Assembly: GCA_027019165.1 (NCBI GenBank)
Contig: JALUXC010000012.1
Span: 690,773 to 754,772 of the forward strand
Direction: 5' to 3'
Source of the DNA: Pseudophaeobacter sp.
GTDB taxonomy: Bacteria > Pseudomonadota > Alphaproteobacteria > Rhodobacterales > Rhodobacteraceae
Length of the DNA stretch: 64,000 nucleotides
Position 1 is the stretch's first letter. Each line of letters opens with the position of its first letter. Below the pieces are notes generated by a model. The model saw only the letters and a list, made by a program, of their open reading frames with translations, did not search any database and was not told the DNA's origin. Below, piece after piece: positions 28,653 through 36,944 of the stretch. Position numbers and translations under genes: made by a program.

Positions 28653-29120
28653 TCAGTCTTGATCCGCATCCACCACGGCAAAAAGGTTCGGCACTGCAGG
28701 ACAGGGCGCCAGCTCATTTTCGATCACATCAGACAGGCGCGTTTGATGCAGGAAAACATAGACTTGCGCGGAGAGGCTCTGCCACAGACGGTTGGTAAGA
28801 GACTGTGCGCGCGACCCAGATGCAGCGCCCGAGGCACCCGCCCCCTTGTGCATTGCATCCACCGTTTCATCCACTGCCGACAAAACATCCACGACACGAA
28901 TCTCGGACGTCGGCTTTGCCAGGCGATAGCCCCCTCCCGGCCCCCGAACCGAGGACACCAGTTCTGCCCGGCGCAGTTTCACAAAAAGCTGCTCAAGATA
29001 GGGAAGCGATATGTCCTGCCTTTTGGAGATATCCGCAAGTACAACCAGGGATCCCTCAGGCTGCAAAGCAATATCGGCCAGCGCCACCATTGCATATCGC
29101 CCCTTGGTCGACAGTTTCAT
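28653..29120 (-). CDS. iscR: Rrf2-family Fe-S regulator IscR, without the cysteine triad
   Basis: Repressor at the head of the suf operon. It has 155 residues. The winged helix-turn-helix starts MKLSTKGRYAMVALADIAL and includes the LPYLEQLFVKLRRAELVSSVRGPGGGYRLAK recognition and wing region. The three cysteines that bind [2Fe-2S] in E. coli IscR are missing: the segment after VDETVDAMHKG has none and the only Cys is near the C-terminus (LAPCPAV). A Rhodobacter sphaeroides IscR with atypical ligation has been described, so this is probably a lineage trait. The start at 29120 follows GGGGAAGAGAAG. Confidence 0.92.
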   Translation of the reverse strand: MKLSTKGRYAMVALADIALQPEGSLVVLADISKRQDISLPYLEQLFVKLRRAELVSSVRGPGGGYRLAKPTSEIRVVDVLSAVDETVDAMHKGAGASGAASGSRAQSLTNRLWQSLSAQVYVFLHQTRLSDVIENELAPCPAVPNLFAVVDADQD

Positions 29121-29225
29121 CTTCTCTTCCCCCAAATGGCCGCGCCAGCCGCGAAAACATTGACCTTGACTGCTGCAGCGCATATCTCAGCTTGACAGCG
29201 CGTGTGCCCGAGGCCCTCGCAGCAA

Positions 29226-29262
29226 TTAGAACAGTTCTAAGGTGCCTTAGGGAATTCGTCAA
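29226..29262 (-). promoter_or_regulatory. iscR: iscR-suf promoter with palindromic operator over the -10
   Basis: On the minus strand TTGACG (29262-29257) is followed after 17 bases by TAGAAC (29239-29234). The -10 lies inside a perfect palindrome, TTAGAAC-A-GTTCTAA (29226-29240). A second, overlapping palindrome CTAAGG-TG-CCTTAG spans 29237-29250. This fits autoregulation by IscR or another iron regulator. Confidence 0.65.
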
Positions 29263-29311
29263 GTTTCCCGCCGCGGCAGTCTTGGAAATTCAGAGTAGGA
29301 ACGAAGCTTAC

Positions 29312-29965
29312 ATGCCTGAGGTCATTTTCCCCGGACCCGAAGGCCGCCTGGAAGGCCGCTATCACCCGCAAAAAGAAAAAGACGCCCCCATCGCGATCGT
29401 TCTGCACCCTCATCCGCAGTTCGGCGGCACGATGAACAACAAGGTCGTCTACAATCTGCACTATGCCTTTTACAACATGGGCTTTACCGTACTGCGTTTC
29501 AATTTCCGCGGCGTCGGCCGTAGCCAGGGTGAATATGATCAGGGCGTGGGCGAACTGTCTGATGCGGCATCGGCACTGGATTACCTGCAGTCCATGAACA
29601 ACAACTCCAAGCATTGCTGGGTCGCGGGCTTCTCATTCGGGGCCTGGATCGGTATGCAGCTGTTGATGCGCCGCCCGGAAATCACCGGGTTCATATCGGT
29701 TGCCCCACCTGCGAACATGTATGACTTTTCCTTCCTGGCGCCCTGCCCTTCCTCGGGCCTGATCATCAACGGCACCGCCGATCGGGTGGCGCCGCCTGCC
29801 GATACCGTGAACCTGGTGAACAAGCTGCATGAGCAGAAGGGGATCACAATCACCCATACTGAGGTGGAAGGCGCAGATCACTTCTTCCAGGAACCACACA
29901 TGGACACGCTGATCGGCAACGTCAGCGACTACGTGAAACGCCGCCTGACGGAGACCACCCGCTAA
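29312..29965 (+). CDS. Alpha/beta hydrolase, dienelactone-hydrolase-like
   Basis: Predicted serine hydrolase of 217 residues. It has the HPHPQFGGTMNN oxyanion-region motif, NFRGVGRSQG, the nucleophile elbow GFSFG (Ser in AGFSFGAW), and a late VEGADHFF with the expected His. These are typical of a conserved bacterial hydrolase family of unknown substrate. The start at 29312 follows AGGA. It begins a three-gene operon with the two downstream genes, each overlapping the next. Confidence 0.85.
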   Translation: MPEVIFPGPEGRLEGRYHPQKEKDAPIAIVLHPHPQFGGTMNNKVVYNLHYAFYNMGFTVLRFNFRGVGRSQGEYDQGVGELSDAASALDYLQSMNNNSKHCWVAGFSFGAWIGMQLLMRRPEITGFISVAPPANMYDFSFLAPCPSSGLIINGTADRVAPPADTVNLVNKLHEQKGITITHTEVEGADHFFQEPHMDTLIGNVSDYVKRRLTETTR

Positions 29966-30216
29966 TGGGCACGATTGAGACGCTGGCCCAGAAACTGGCC
30001 GTCGATACGCTAAAGATCCAAGACGCCATCGACGAAGAGCGGCTTTATGTCGAAGTCGGTCAGGTGCTCGGTGCCGCGTCTCAATCCCTCGAAGAGGCCT
30101 TTCTGACCGAGGTGCGGGTGCGCCTTGCGGAACGCAAAGCGCGCGATTTCCTCAGCCAGAAAATAGCCGATCTTCAAGCCGAAGCCGAAGCCCGACAACA
30201 CGGCGGTGATGCGTGA
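29965..30216 (+). CDS. Small helical protein of unknown function
   Basis: 83 residues, almost all predicted helix, with many charged residues (EEAFLTEVRVRLAERKARDF). The start shares one base with the previous stop and the end overlaps the next start by four bases (GTGA). I do not recognise the family. The overlaps support a true gene that may act with the hydrolase or the HD protein. Confidence 0.6.
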   Translation: MGTIETLAQKLAVDTLKIQDAIDEERLYVEVGQVLGAASQSLEEAFLTEVRVRLAERKARDFLSQKIADLQAEAEARQHGGDA

Positions 30217-31382
30217 GCGCGCGGCTTGACGCCCAGTTCACTTTCCTGCGCGAGGCGGAAAAGCTCCGCCGCATAGAACGGCAAAACCTGATTCTGGACG
30301 GCTCGCGGGTTGAAAACTCGGCAGAGCACAGCTGGCATCTGGCGCTGTACGCACTGGCTCTGGCCCCCTTCGCCGCGCCCGGTGTGGATGTGGATCGCGT
30401 TATCCAGATGCTGCTTTTGCATGATCTGGTCGAGATCGACGTGGGTGATCACCCCATCACCAATGACGTGGATTGGGCCGCGGTGGAGATCGCAGAGGCC
30501 GCTGCAGCGCGGCGGCTGTTTGGATTGCTGCCACAGGATCAGGGTGATGCACTCCTGTCTCTTTGGCTGGAGTTTGAAGCCGCCGAGACAGCGGATGCCC
30601 GCTTTGCCAAACAGCTGGACCACTGCCAGCCGATTTTCCAAACGCTGTACTGCGAGCAGGTGCCCGATTTTCACATCGAGGTTGTACGGCAAAACCTGAC
30701 CGTAGGGCGTGCAACGGCGTTGGAACACAGCTTTCCCAAGGCCTTTCATCACGCCAGAATCCTTCTTGGAGACATCAGCGGTGAGAGCTGCCCGGACCTG
30801 TGCGCGCGCCTCGGTTTTTTGAACGAGGCCGATGCCCTAAAGCGGGTGCTGCGGGCGTCCAAACTTGGCGACGGCAGCCGTCATGAGAACTCAGCCGAAC
30901 ACAGTTGGCACATCATGCTTTATGGCTGGATCCTCGCCGAACATGCCGCCCAAAGCATTGATGTGGCCCGTGTTCTGCGGATGCTGCTGCTCCACGATAT
31001 CGTGGAGGTTGACGCCGGCGACACGCCCATTCACGGCCAGCAGGATCCATCCGCCCTGGCAGAGATCGAGGCCAAGGAAGCCGCAGCTGCAACACGGCTT
31101 TTCAATCTCCTCCCGGCGCCGCACGGGGGCGTCTGTCACGCGCTTTGGACCGAATTTGAAGCGGCCCAAAGCGCGGACGCCATCTATGCCAAGTCCATCG
31201 ACAGGGTACAGCCGCTGTTCCTGAACCTTTTGAACGGCGGCGGCAGCTGGGTCGACTACGATGTCAGCCTCAGCCAGCTTCAGGATCGCGTTGGAGCCAA
31301 GGTTTCTCGCGGAGCACCGGATGTCTGGCGTCACGTCCAGGCTGAGGTTCGCCCCTGGTTCGAAGCCGCCGGGCGGGCATAA
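30213..31382 (+). CDS. Tandem HD-domain phosphohydrolase (two fused YfbR/HDDC2-like units)
   Basis: 389 residues made of two similar halves of about 190 residues. Each half has FL.EA..L.R, then DGSR.ENSAEHSWH, then MLLLHD.VE.D.GD.PI. The metal-binding HD pairs are His70-Asp71 and His261-Asp262. Related single-unit proteins (HD_3 family, YfbR-like) are divalent-metal 5'-deoxynucleotidases. The fold is clear; the substrate is inferred. The start is a GTG overlapping the upstream gene. Both halves keep their HD residues, so both may be active. Confidence 0.82.
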   Translation: MSARLDAQFTFLREAEKLRRIERQNLILDGSRVENSAEHSWHLALYALALAPFAAPGVDVDRVIQMLLLHDLVEIDVGDHPITNDVDWAAVEIAEAAAARRLFGLLPQDQGDALLSLWLEFEAAETADARFAKQLDHCQPIFQTLYCEQVPDFHIEVVRQNLTVGRATALEHSFPKAFHHARILLGDISGESCPDLCARLGFLNEADALKRVLRASKLGDGSRHENSAEHSWHIMLYGWILAEHAAQSIDVARVLRMLLLHDIVEVDAGDTPIHGQQDPSALAEIEAKEAAAATRLFNLLPAPHGGVCHALWTEFEAAQSADAIYAKSIDRVQPLFLNLLNGGGSWVDYDVSLSQLQDRVGAKVSRGAPDVWRHVQAEVRPWFEAAGRA

Positions 31383-31401
31383 CACCTTGCACGCAATGAA
31401 A

Positions 31402-31436
31402 AACGGACAGCACCATGGCACTGTCCGTTCTTTTTT
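31402..31436. terminator. Terminator between the HD gene and the chemoreceptor gene
   Basis: 9-bp stem (AACGGACAG, 31402-31410; CTGTCCGTT, 31421-31429) followed by CTTTTTT on the plus strand and preceded by an A-run, so it can serve both convergent genes. Confidence 0.85.
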
Positions 31437-31478
31437 GACGGTTTGGATTGATTTTGACGATACTCGCGCTGGCCCGCG

Positions 31479-33071
31479 TTACCCAGCAAGGCGCATATCG
31501 CTGGTCCAACCCTGGTCCGCAGCCTTGCCATCCAGTTCGAACTTGGACAGTGTCTGCTCCAGCTCACGGGCTTTGCTGTCCATTGTCATGCTCATGGCGG
31601 TCATTTCTTCCACCATCGCGGCATTGGTCTGTGTCGCGCCATCAAGCGTGCTGAGTGCCGTGGCCATTTCCGACAAGGCGGACGCCTGATCATTTGATGT
31701 GCCGGAGATCACGTCGATCAGCTTGCTGGTTTCCGAAACCCGCTGCACGATATCTTGCAGCGCATCTCCCGCGCGGTTCACAAGTTCAGAGCCCTCTTTG
31801 ACCTGAAGAGCGCTGGTGCCGATCAGGGATTTCACCTCGTTGGCGGCATCTGCGGTACGCTGCGCCAGCGCCCGGACCTCTGCTGCGACAACCGCAAAGC
31901 CGCGACCGCTTTCGCCTGCACGGGCCGCCTCGACCCCTGCATTCAGCGCCAGCAGGTTCGTCTGGAAGGAAATGTCTTCGATCACGTTGATGATGGTAGA
32001 GATCTCGGTCGAGGATTTCTGGATGTTGCTCATCGCCTCAACGGCAGAACTCATCAGGGACCCGTTCTCGACGGCCCCATCATAGGCACCGCGCGCATTC
32101 GCCGCTGCCTCGCCTGCGTCAGAAGCGCTTTTCTTGACGGATTCACTCAACTCCTGCAGGGCCGAGGTGGTCTGGGTAAGCGTGGCTGCCTGGGATTCGG
32201 TGCGCGCGGACAGGCTTTGCACCGCATCGGAAACCGACTGCGCATTGCTCCGGAATTCATCAGAGATCGACATGGCGGTCCCCAAACCGGCATTGAGGCT
32301 ATCGGCCAATGCATTGAAATTGGAACGCATGGATTCATACTCATCCGGGAAATCAGAGACGATCCGCGTGCTGAGGTTGCCCGACGCCATGGTTTGCAGG
32401 CTGGTGTCGAAAACATGTACGACTGTCTCCGTATCGCGCTTGCTACGCATGGCCTCATCCTGAGCCTCTTCGGCTTTGGCCGCCTCTTCCTGAAGCTTCT
32501 GCTGTTGCTCTTCCAGGGCTTTCTGGGCCTCCCCGCGCTGTTTGATGCTCAGCAAGAGAATACCAGCTTCGAACAATACGATCACCGCATGCAGCACGGT
32601 GCGCTCAACACTGTCCATGATCGAGCCTCCCGGATAGACAAGGCTCGGCATCAGCAGGCTGAATGACAAGTGATGGACTGCGATCAAACCTGTCGCGAAC
32701 AGAACAGCTCCCATGTTGTGCAGTGTCGCGACAACCGCGAGAAGGGCAAAGAACAGCATGTGGCTGTCGATCTGCCAAGGGTGCCCGGAAAAGGCCGTTG
32801 TGAAGAGGATACTATGGCCGATCAGACAAAAGCTGATGACATAGTCGCGCGTTTTCGCAGGCAAAGCATTTGAGAAAAAAGACAAAAGCCCCAAGCCAAC
32901 GCTCAGCAGCCCCACCATCCACCAAGCAATCGCACCGTTCAGGAAATAGGCAACCAAAGCAGGCACCGGCACCAGGGCCATGCCTGTCAGTCGTTGAACC
33001 TGCTGAGTGGCGTCTTCGACCGCAGGCCTCGCGCCTCGGCTTTTGATCTTTTTTACCAAATTGGGCATCAT
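31479..33071 (-). CDS. Methyl-accepting chemotaxis protein
   Basis: Chemoreceptor of about 530 residues. The N-terminal third has about five hydrophobic segments with no large periplasmic sensor, so sensing is probably within the membrane. A coiled coil ([25 protein letters not shown]) and a HAMP-like region follow. The signalling hairpin tip reads [32 protein letters not shown], with Val in place of the more usual Ala in NAGVEAA. The start is the ATG at 33071 (or 33068) with AAGGGA upstream; a TTG start six codons further upstream is less likely. Confidence 0.9.
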   Translation of the reverse strand: MMPNLVKKIKSRGARPAVEDATQQVQRLTGMALVPVPALVAYFLNGAIAWWMVGLLSVGLGLLSFFSNALPAKTRDYVISFCLIGHSILFTTAFSGHPWQIDSHMLFFALLAVVATLHNMGAVLFATGLIAVHHLSFSLLMPSLVYPGGSIMDSVERTVLHAVIVLFEAGILLLSIKQRGEAQKALEEQQQKLQEEAAKAEEAQDEAMRSKRDTETVVHVFDTSLQTMASGNLSTRIVSDFPDEYESMRSNFNALADSLNAGLGTAMSISDEFRSNAQSVSDAVQSLSARTESQAATLTQTTSALQELSESVKKSASDAGEAAANARGAYDGAVENGSLMSSAVEAMSNIQKSSTEISTIINVIEDISFQTNLLALNAGVEAARAGESGRGFAVVAAEVRALAQRTADAANEVKSLIGTSALQVKEGSELVNRAGDALQDIVQRVSETSKLIDVISGTSNDQASALSEMATALSTLDGATQTNAAMVEEMTAMSMTMDSKARELEQTLSKFELDGKAADQGWTSDMRLAG

Positions 33072-33096
33072 CTCATGTCCCTTGTTCAATCTTCAT

Positions 33097-33396
33097 TCAC
33101 TGCCCGCAGATCTGCGCGATCAACTCTCCATCGATCACGAACCAGGCACCATTTTTCCTGAGCCGTGAGGCATCATCCGGGTCATCCAGCATAGTCAGGG
33201 CACCCAAAGGCGCCCGTTCTGGGGAAATCTCCACAAGCCCGGCGCGTGAGATCACCTCATCGGCCGTGCCGTACCATGGATTCGCGATGACCAAGACTGG
33301 CACGCCGATCCCAACGCCCTGTTGGGCTGCCAACGCCAGTAACGGGGACAAACCAACTGTAACGAATGCCACAAAACCAAACAAAAACGAACGCAT
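33097..33396 (-). CDS. Small secreted protein of unknown function
   Basis: 98 residues. The start at 33396, with AGAGG before it, gives a signal peptide (MRSFLFGFVAFVTVGLSPLLALA, cleavage near 24). The mature part of about 75 residues has no motif I recognise; it has one Cys near the C-terminus. It lies 25 bases upstream of the chemoreceptor gene in the same direction, so the two may be cotranscribed. Confidence 0.6.
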   Translation of the reverse strand: MRSFLFGFVAFVTVGLSPLLALAAQQGVGIGVPVLVIANPWYGTADEVISRAGLVEISPERAPLGALTMLDDPDDASRLRKNGAWFVIDGELIAQICGQ

Positions 33397-33634
33397 GGGG
33401 GACCTCTCTACCGGAGGGATACAAGGGAAGCATGTAAACTTCGTTACCCAAAACGCGCCAATTTTATGGATCAAGTAACACCTCACAAAGCATCCCTGCC
33501 CCGGTTCCCTGACAAAAAGGGGCGGTCCGCGCATTGCCTTTGTCGCATACGGGCTGGTGCGTTTGCAGCCTGTCCATTAGTCAGGTCATTACGGGCCAAC
33601 AGGCCATGCTGTCGGCAGCCAGCGGAGCACACAC

Positions 33635-33970
33635 ATGCCACTGCACTATATCTATCTGTTCGTCGCTGTCGTTGCAGAGACCATTGGCACAACCGCCCTG
33701 CAGGCAAGCCAGCAGTTTACCCGCCTGATCCCCTCATTGATCGTTCTTTTTGCCTACGGGTTCTCATTTTACATGCTGGGCCAAACGCTGAAGATCATGC
33801 CGGTGGGAATCGTTTACGCGATCTGGTCCGGCCTTGGCATCGTGCTGATCGCGGTGATCGGCTATTTTGTCTTTGGCCAGCGACTGGATCTTCCGGCGGT
33901 TCTGGGGATGGGAATGATCCTGGCCGGGATCCTCATCATCCATCTGTTTTCGCGCACCTCTGGCCACTGA
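33635..33970 (+). CDS. Small multidrug resistance (SMR/EmrE-type) transporter
   Basis: 111-residue inner-membrane protein with four transmembrane helices. The conserved proton/substrate glutamate is Glu15 in VAETIGTTALQAS. PVGIVYAIWSGLGIVLIAVIGYFVFGQ is typical of the EmrE drug-export branch. Exported compounds cannot be told from sequence. It lies 114 bases before typA. Confidence 0.9.
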   Translation: MPLHYIYLFVAVVAETIGTTALQASQQFTRLIPSLIVLFAYGFSFYMLGQTLKIMPVGIVYAIWSGLGIVLIAVIGYFVFGQRLDLPAVLGMGMILAGILIIHLFSRTSGH

Positions 33971-34084
33971 CGGCATTTTGTCGCTGCGGCGCGGCGGGCA
34001 TGAGGCGCGGAGTTTGCATTTTCGCTGGCCTTTGCGCCGGGATCGGGCTATGCGCGGCGCAACTTCCTTACAAAGGCTGACGTC

Positions 34085-35905
34085 ATGGACCTGCGCAACA
34101 TTGCGATCATTGCACACGTGGACCACGGGAAAACCACCCTGGTCGACGAATTGCTCAAACAATCCGGCGCCTTCCGCGAAAACCAGGCTGTGGCGGAACG
34201 CGCCATGGACAGCAACGACCTGGAGCGCGAGCGGGGCATCACCATCTTTGCCAAACCAACCTCGGTCGAATGGAAAGGCACCCGCATCAACATCGTTGAC
34301 ACCCCCGGTCACGCCGATTTTGGCGGCGAGGTCGAGCGGATCCTGTCCATGGTCGACGGCGTTGTTCTGCTTGTCGATGCTGCCGAAGGCCCGATGCCGC
34401 AGACCAAATTCGTGACCTCAAAGGCGCTGGCTCTGGGCCTGCGCCCCATTGTGGTGCTCAACAAGGTAGACAAGCCCGACGCCGAGCCTGACCGGGCGCT
34501 GGATGAGTGTTTTGACCTTTTTGCATCGCTCGATGCGACCGAGGATCAGCTCGACTTCCCGCATATGTATGCTTCGGGGCGCAACGGCTGGGCCGACGCC
34601 GAGCTGGACGGCCCTCGCAAGGACCTGCACGCACTGTTCAACCTGATCGTGAACCACGTGCCCGAGCCCAAGCAGATCAAACGCCAGGGCGAAGACTTCC
34701 GCATGCTGGCCACCACCCTTGGCAGCGATCCCTTTGTAGGGCGCCTGCTGACGGGCCGGGTTGAATCTGGCACACTGAAAGTCGGCGCAACCGTTCAGGC
34801 GCTGACCCGCGTGGGCCAGAAAATCGAACAGTTCCGTGTCACCCGTATCCAGGCCTTCCGCGGCCTTGCCCAGCAGGACATCGACGAAGCCCAGGCAGGC
34901 GATATCGTCTCCATCGCAGGCATGGCCAAGGCCACCGTGGCCGACACCATCTGCGCCCTCGCCGTGGATGAGCCGCTGGACGCACAGCCGATCGATCCGC
35001 CCACCATCACCGTGACATTCGGCATCAACGACAGCCCGCTGGCAGGCCGTGACGGCAAGAAGGTGCAATCCCGCGTCATCCGTGACCGGCTGATGAAAGA
35101 GGCCGAAAGCAACGTCGCCATCAAGATCGCCGACACCCCCGGCGGTGAGGCCTTCGAGGTTTCGGGACGGGGCGAGCTGCAGATGGGCGTGTTGATCGAA
35201 AACATGCGCCGCGAAGGGTTCGAATTGTCAATCTCCCGCCCGCAGGTGATCATGCGCGAGGAAGACGGCCAGACGATGGAACCCATCGAAGAGGCCACCA
35301 TCGACGTGGATGATGAATACTCCGGCGCAGTAATCGAAAAGCTCACCGGCGCCCGCAAAGGTGAACTGGTCGAGATGAAACCCGCCGGTGCGGGCAAGAC
35401 CCGGATCATCGCCCATGTGCCCTCGCGCGGGCTTATTGGCTATCACGGCGAATTCCTGACCGACACCCGTGGCACCGGCGTTTTGAACCGCGTCTTCCAC
35501 GGCTGGGCGCCGCACAAGGGTCCGATCCCGGGCCGCCGTGCCGGCGTTCTGATCTCGATGGAGAACGGGCAATCCGTGGCTTACGCGCTTTGGAACCTCG
35601 AAGACCGCGGCAAAATGTTCATTGGCGCCCAGGTCGACGTCTACACCGGCATGATCATCGGCGAACACTCCCGCGACAACGATCTGGAAGTGAACCCGCT
35701 CAAAGGTAAGAAACTCACCAACGTGCGCGCTTCGGGCACGGATGAGGCAGTGCGCCTGACCACTCCGGTGACCCTGTCGCTGGAAGAAGCCATTGCCTAT
35801 ATCAACGACGACGAGCTGGTCGAAGTCACGCCCAACTCCATCCGCCTGCGCAAGCGCTACCTTGACCCGCACGAGCGTAAGCGGATGTCCAAGGCAAACG
35901 CCTGA
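34085..35905 (+). CDS. typA: Translational GTPase TypA/BipA
   Basis: Ribosome-binding GTPase linked to 50S assembly and stress or cold growth. The 606-residue protein begins [24 protein letters not shown] with its P-loop, followed by [20 protein letters not shown] and NKVDKP. Domains II, III and V and the BipA-specific C-terminal region (around [13 protein letters not shown] and later) are intact. A strong terminator follows. Confidence 0.97.
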   Translation: MDLRNIAIIAHVDHGKTTLVDELLKQSGAFRENQAVAERAMDSNDLERERGITIFAKPTSVEWKGTRINIVDTPGHADFGGEVERILSMVDGVVLLVDAAEGPMPQTKFVTSKALALGLRPIVVLNKVDKPDAEPDRALDECFDLFASLDATEDQLDFPHMYASGRNGWADAELDGPRKDLHALFNLIVNHVPEPKQIKRQGEDFRMLATTLGSDPFVGRLLTGRVESGTLKVGATVQALTRVGQKIEQFRVTRIQAFRGLAQQDIDEAQAGDIVSIAGMAKATVADTICALAVDEPLDAQPIDPPTITVTFGINDSPLAGRDGKKVQSRVIRDRLMKEAESNVAIKIADTPGGEAFEVSGRGELQMGVLIENMRREGFELSISRPQVIMREEDGQTMEPIEEATIDVDDEYSGAVIEKLTGARKGELVEMKPAGAGKTRIIAHVPSRGLIGYHGEFLTDTRGTGVLNRVFHGWAPHKGPIPGRRAGVLISMENGQSVAYALWNLEDRGKMFIGAQVDVYTGMIIGEHSRDNDLEVNPLKGKKLTNVRASGTDEAVRLTTPVTLSLEEAIAYINDDELVEVTPNSIRLRKRYLDPHERKRMSKANA

Positions 35906-35928
35906 ACCTGACAGATCATCACAATTAA

Positions 35929-35956
35929 GAGGCCGCCCCCCGGGGCGGCCTTTTTC
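35929..35956 (+). terminator. Terminator of typA
   Basis: GGCCGCCCC and GGGCGGCC arms with a tight loop, followed by TTTTT, 24 bases after the typA stop. Confidence 0.92.
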
Positions 35957-36006
35957 TATCGCACATCCATGCTAGGTTTCCCCCCAAACACGAAAGGAGA
36001 GACCGC

Positions 36007-36591
36007 ATGCGCAAGATCCAGGTACAGGGCGTGCATCACATCACGCTGACCGGCGCCGACAGGCAGACATCCATCGATTTCTGGGAAGGGCTCTTGGGCA
36101 TGCCCTTTGTCTTTGACCAGCCCAATCTGGACAATGCGGATGAAGGCCACCTCTATTTTGACCCGGGCGACGGGCGGCTGATCACCGTCTTCACAAATGA
36201 GACCCGCACACCGGATCGGCGCCGCACGCCGACAGAGCCCGGATGCGTGCACCATCTGGCCTTCAACGTCAGCCGGGCAACGTTTTCGCAGATCGAAAGC
36301 CGCCTGGACGAGCGCGGAATTGGCCACTCCGGCCACAAGGACCGTGGTTTCATGGACTCGATCTACTTCAAGGATCCGATGGGGCTGCTCATTGAACTCG
36401 CCTGCTATCGGTTCGAACCGCCCGTGGGCTGTACCCATGCGGATGTGATGATCGAGGCTCACAAGATCCGCGTGGACCGGGGCGACTACAACATCCAGGA
36501 GGTGCATCTGGCAGATGCCATCGAGCTTCTGGTGGAGCGACGTCAGGCCACCTTGTCAGAGGACCGGGGTGCCCGTAACCCATACCGCTAA
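36007..36591 (+). CDS. VOC-family (glyoxalase/dioxygenase fold) metalloprotein
   Basis: 194-residue protein with the vicinal-oxygen-chelate fold. Likely metal ligands are in GVHHITL (His10/11), GCVHHLAF and GLLIELACY (Glu). The closest themes are ring-cleaving dioxygenase-like and lactoylglutathione-lyase-like proteins, so the reaction is uncertain. It has its own AAAGGAGAG ribosome-binding site. It is bounded by terminators on both sides and is probably monocistronic. Confidence 0.8.
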   Translation: MRKIQVQGVHHITLTGADRQTSIDFWEGLLGMPFVFDQPNLDNADEGHLYFDPGDGRLITVFTNETRTPDRRRTPTEPGCVHHLAFNVSRATFSQIESRLDERGIGHSGHKDRGFMDSIYFKDPMGLLIELACYRFEPPVGCTHADVMIEAHKIRVDRGDYNIQEVHLADAIELLVERRQATLSEDRGARNPYR

Positions 36592-36600
36592 AATAGGAAA

Positions 36601-36630
36601 GAGCGCGAGGATCTCCCCGCGCTCCTTTTG
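36601..36630. terminator. Bidirectional terminator between the VOC and DUF1330 genes
   Basis: GAGCGCG (36601-36607) and CGCGCTC (36618-36624) form the stem. The plus strand continues with CTTTTG and the minus strand with a T-rich tail. The genes on either side converge. Confidence 0.75.
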
Positions 36631-36654
36631 TATCCAGCCGTTTGGCGCGTTCCG

Positions 36655-36942
36655 TTATTCGGAGGTCTCAACGACCATCAACTCGCGCTCTGAGGCGCCA
36701 CGAGCGTGATCCAGCGCCTCTTGGTATTCGGGGCTGTTATAGCAGTCCACAGCAGCCTCGACGCTGGGGAATTTGGCCACCACGTTCCGAGGGCGTTCCT
36801 TGCCTTCCAACTGCACGAACTTGCCACCACGGGCAATAAATTCGCCGCCGTGTTTGGCGATGGCAGGCCCTGCCAGCTCTGCGTATTTTCCATAGGCCTC
36901 TGCGTCAGTGACGGTGACGTGAGCAATCCAAAGTGCGCCCAT
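36655..36942 (-). CDS. DUF1330 family protein
   Basis: 95-residue dimeric alpha/beta-barrel type protein. MGALWIAHVTVTDAEAYGKY and the C-terminal YQEALDHARGASERELMVVE are typical of DUF1330. No enzymatic activity is established for the family. It starts two bases after the alaS stop, so it is probably the last gene of the recA-alaS transcription direction. Confidence 0.85.
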   Translation of the reverse strand: MGALWIAHVTVTDAEAYGKYAELAGPAIAKHGGEFIARGGKFVQLEGKERPRNVVAKFPSVEAAVDCYNSPEYQEALDHARGASERELMVVETSE

Positions 36943-36944
36943 GA

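Noticed and set aside
28805-29311. N-terminal extension of the alpha/beta hydrolase across the iscR gene
   Set aside because: It is antisense to iscR and to the iscR promoter. The hydrolase starts at 29312 with AGGA upstream.
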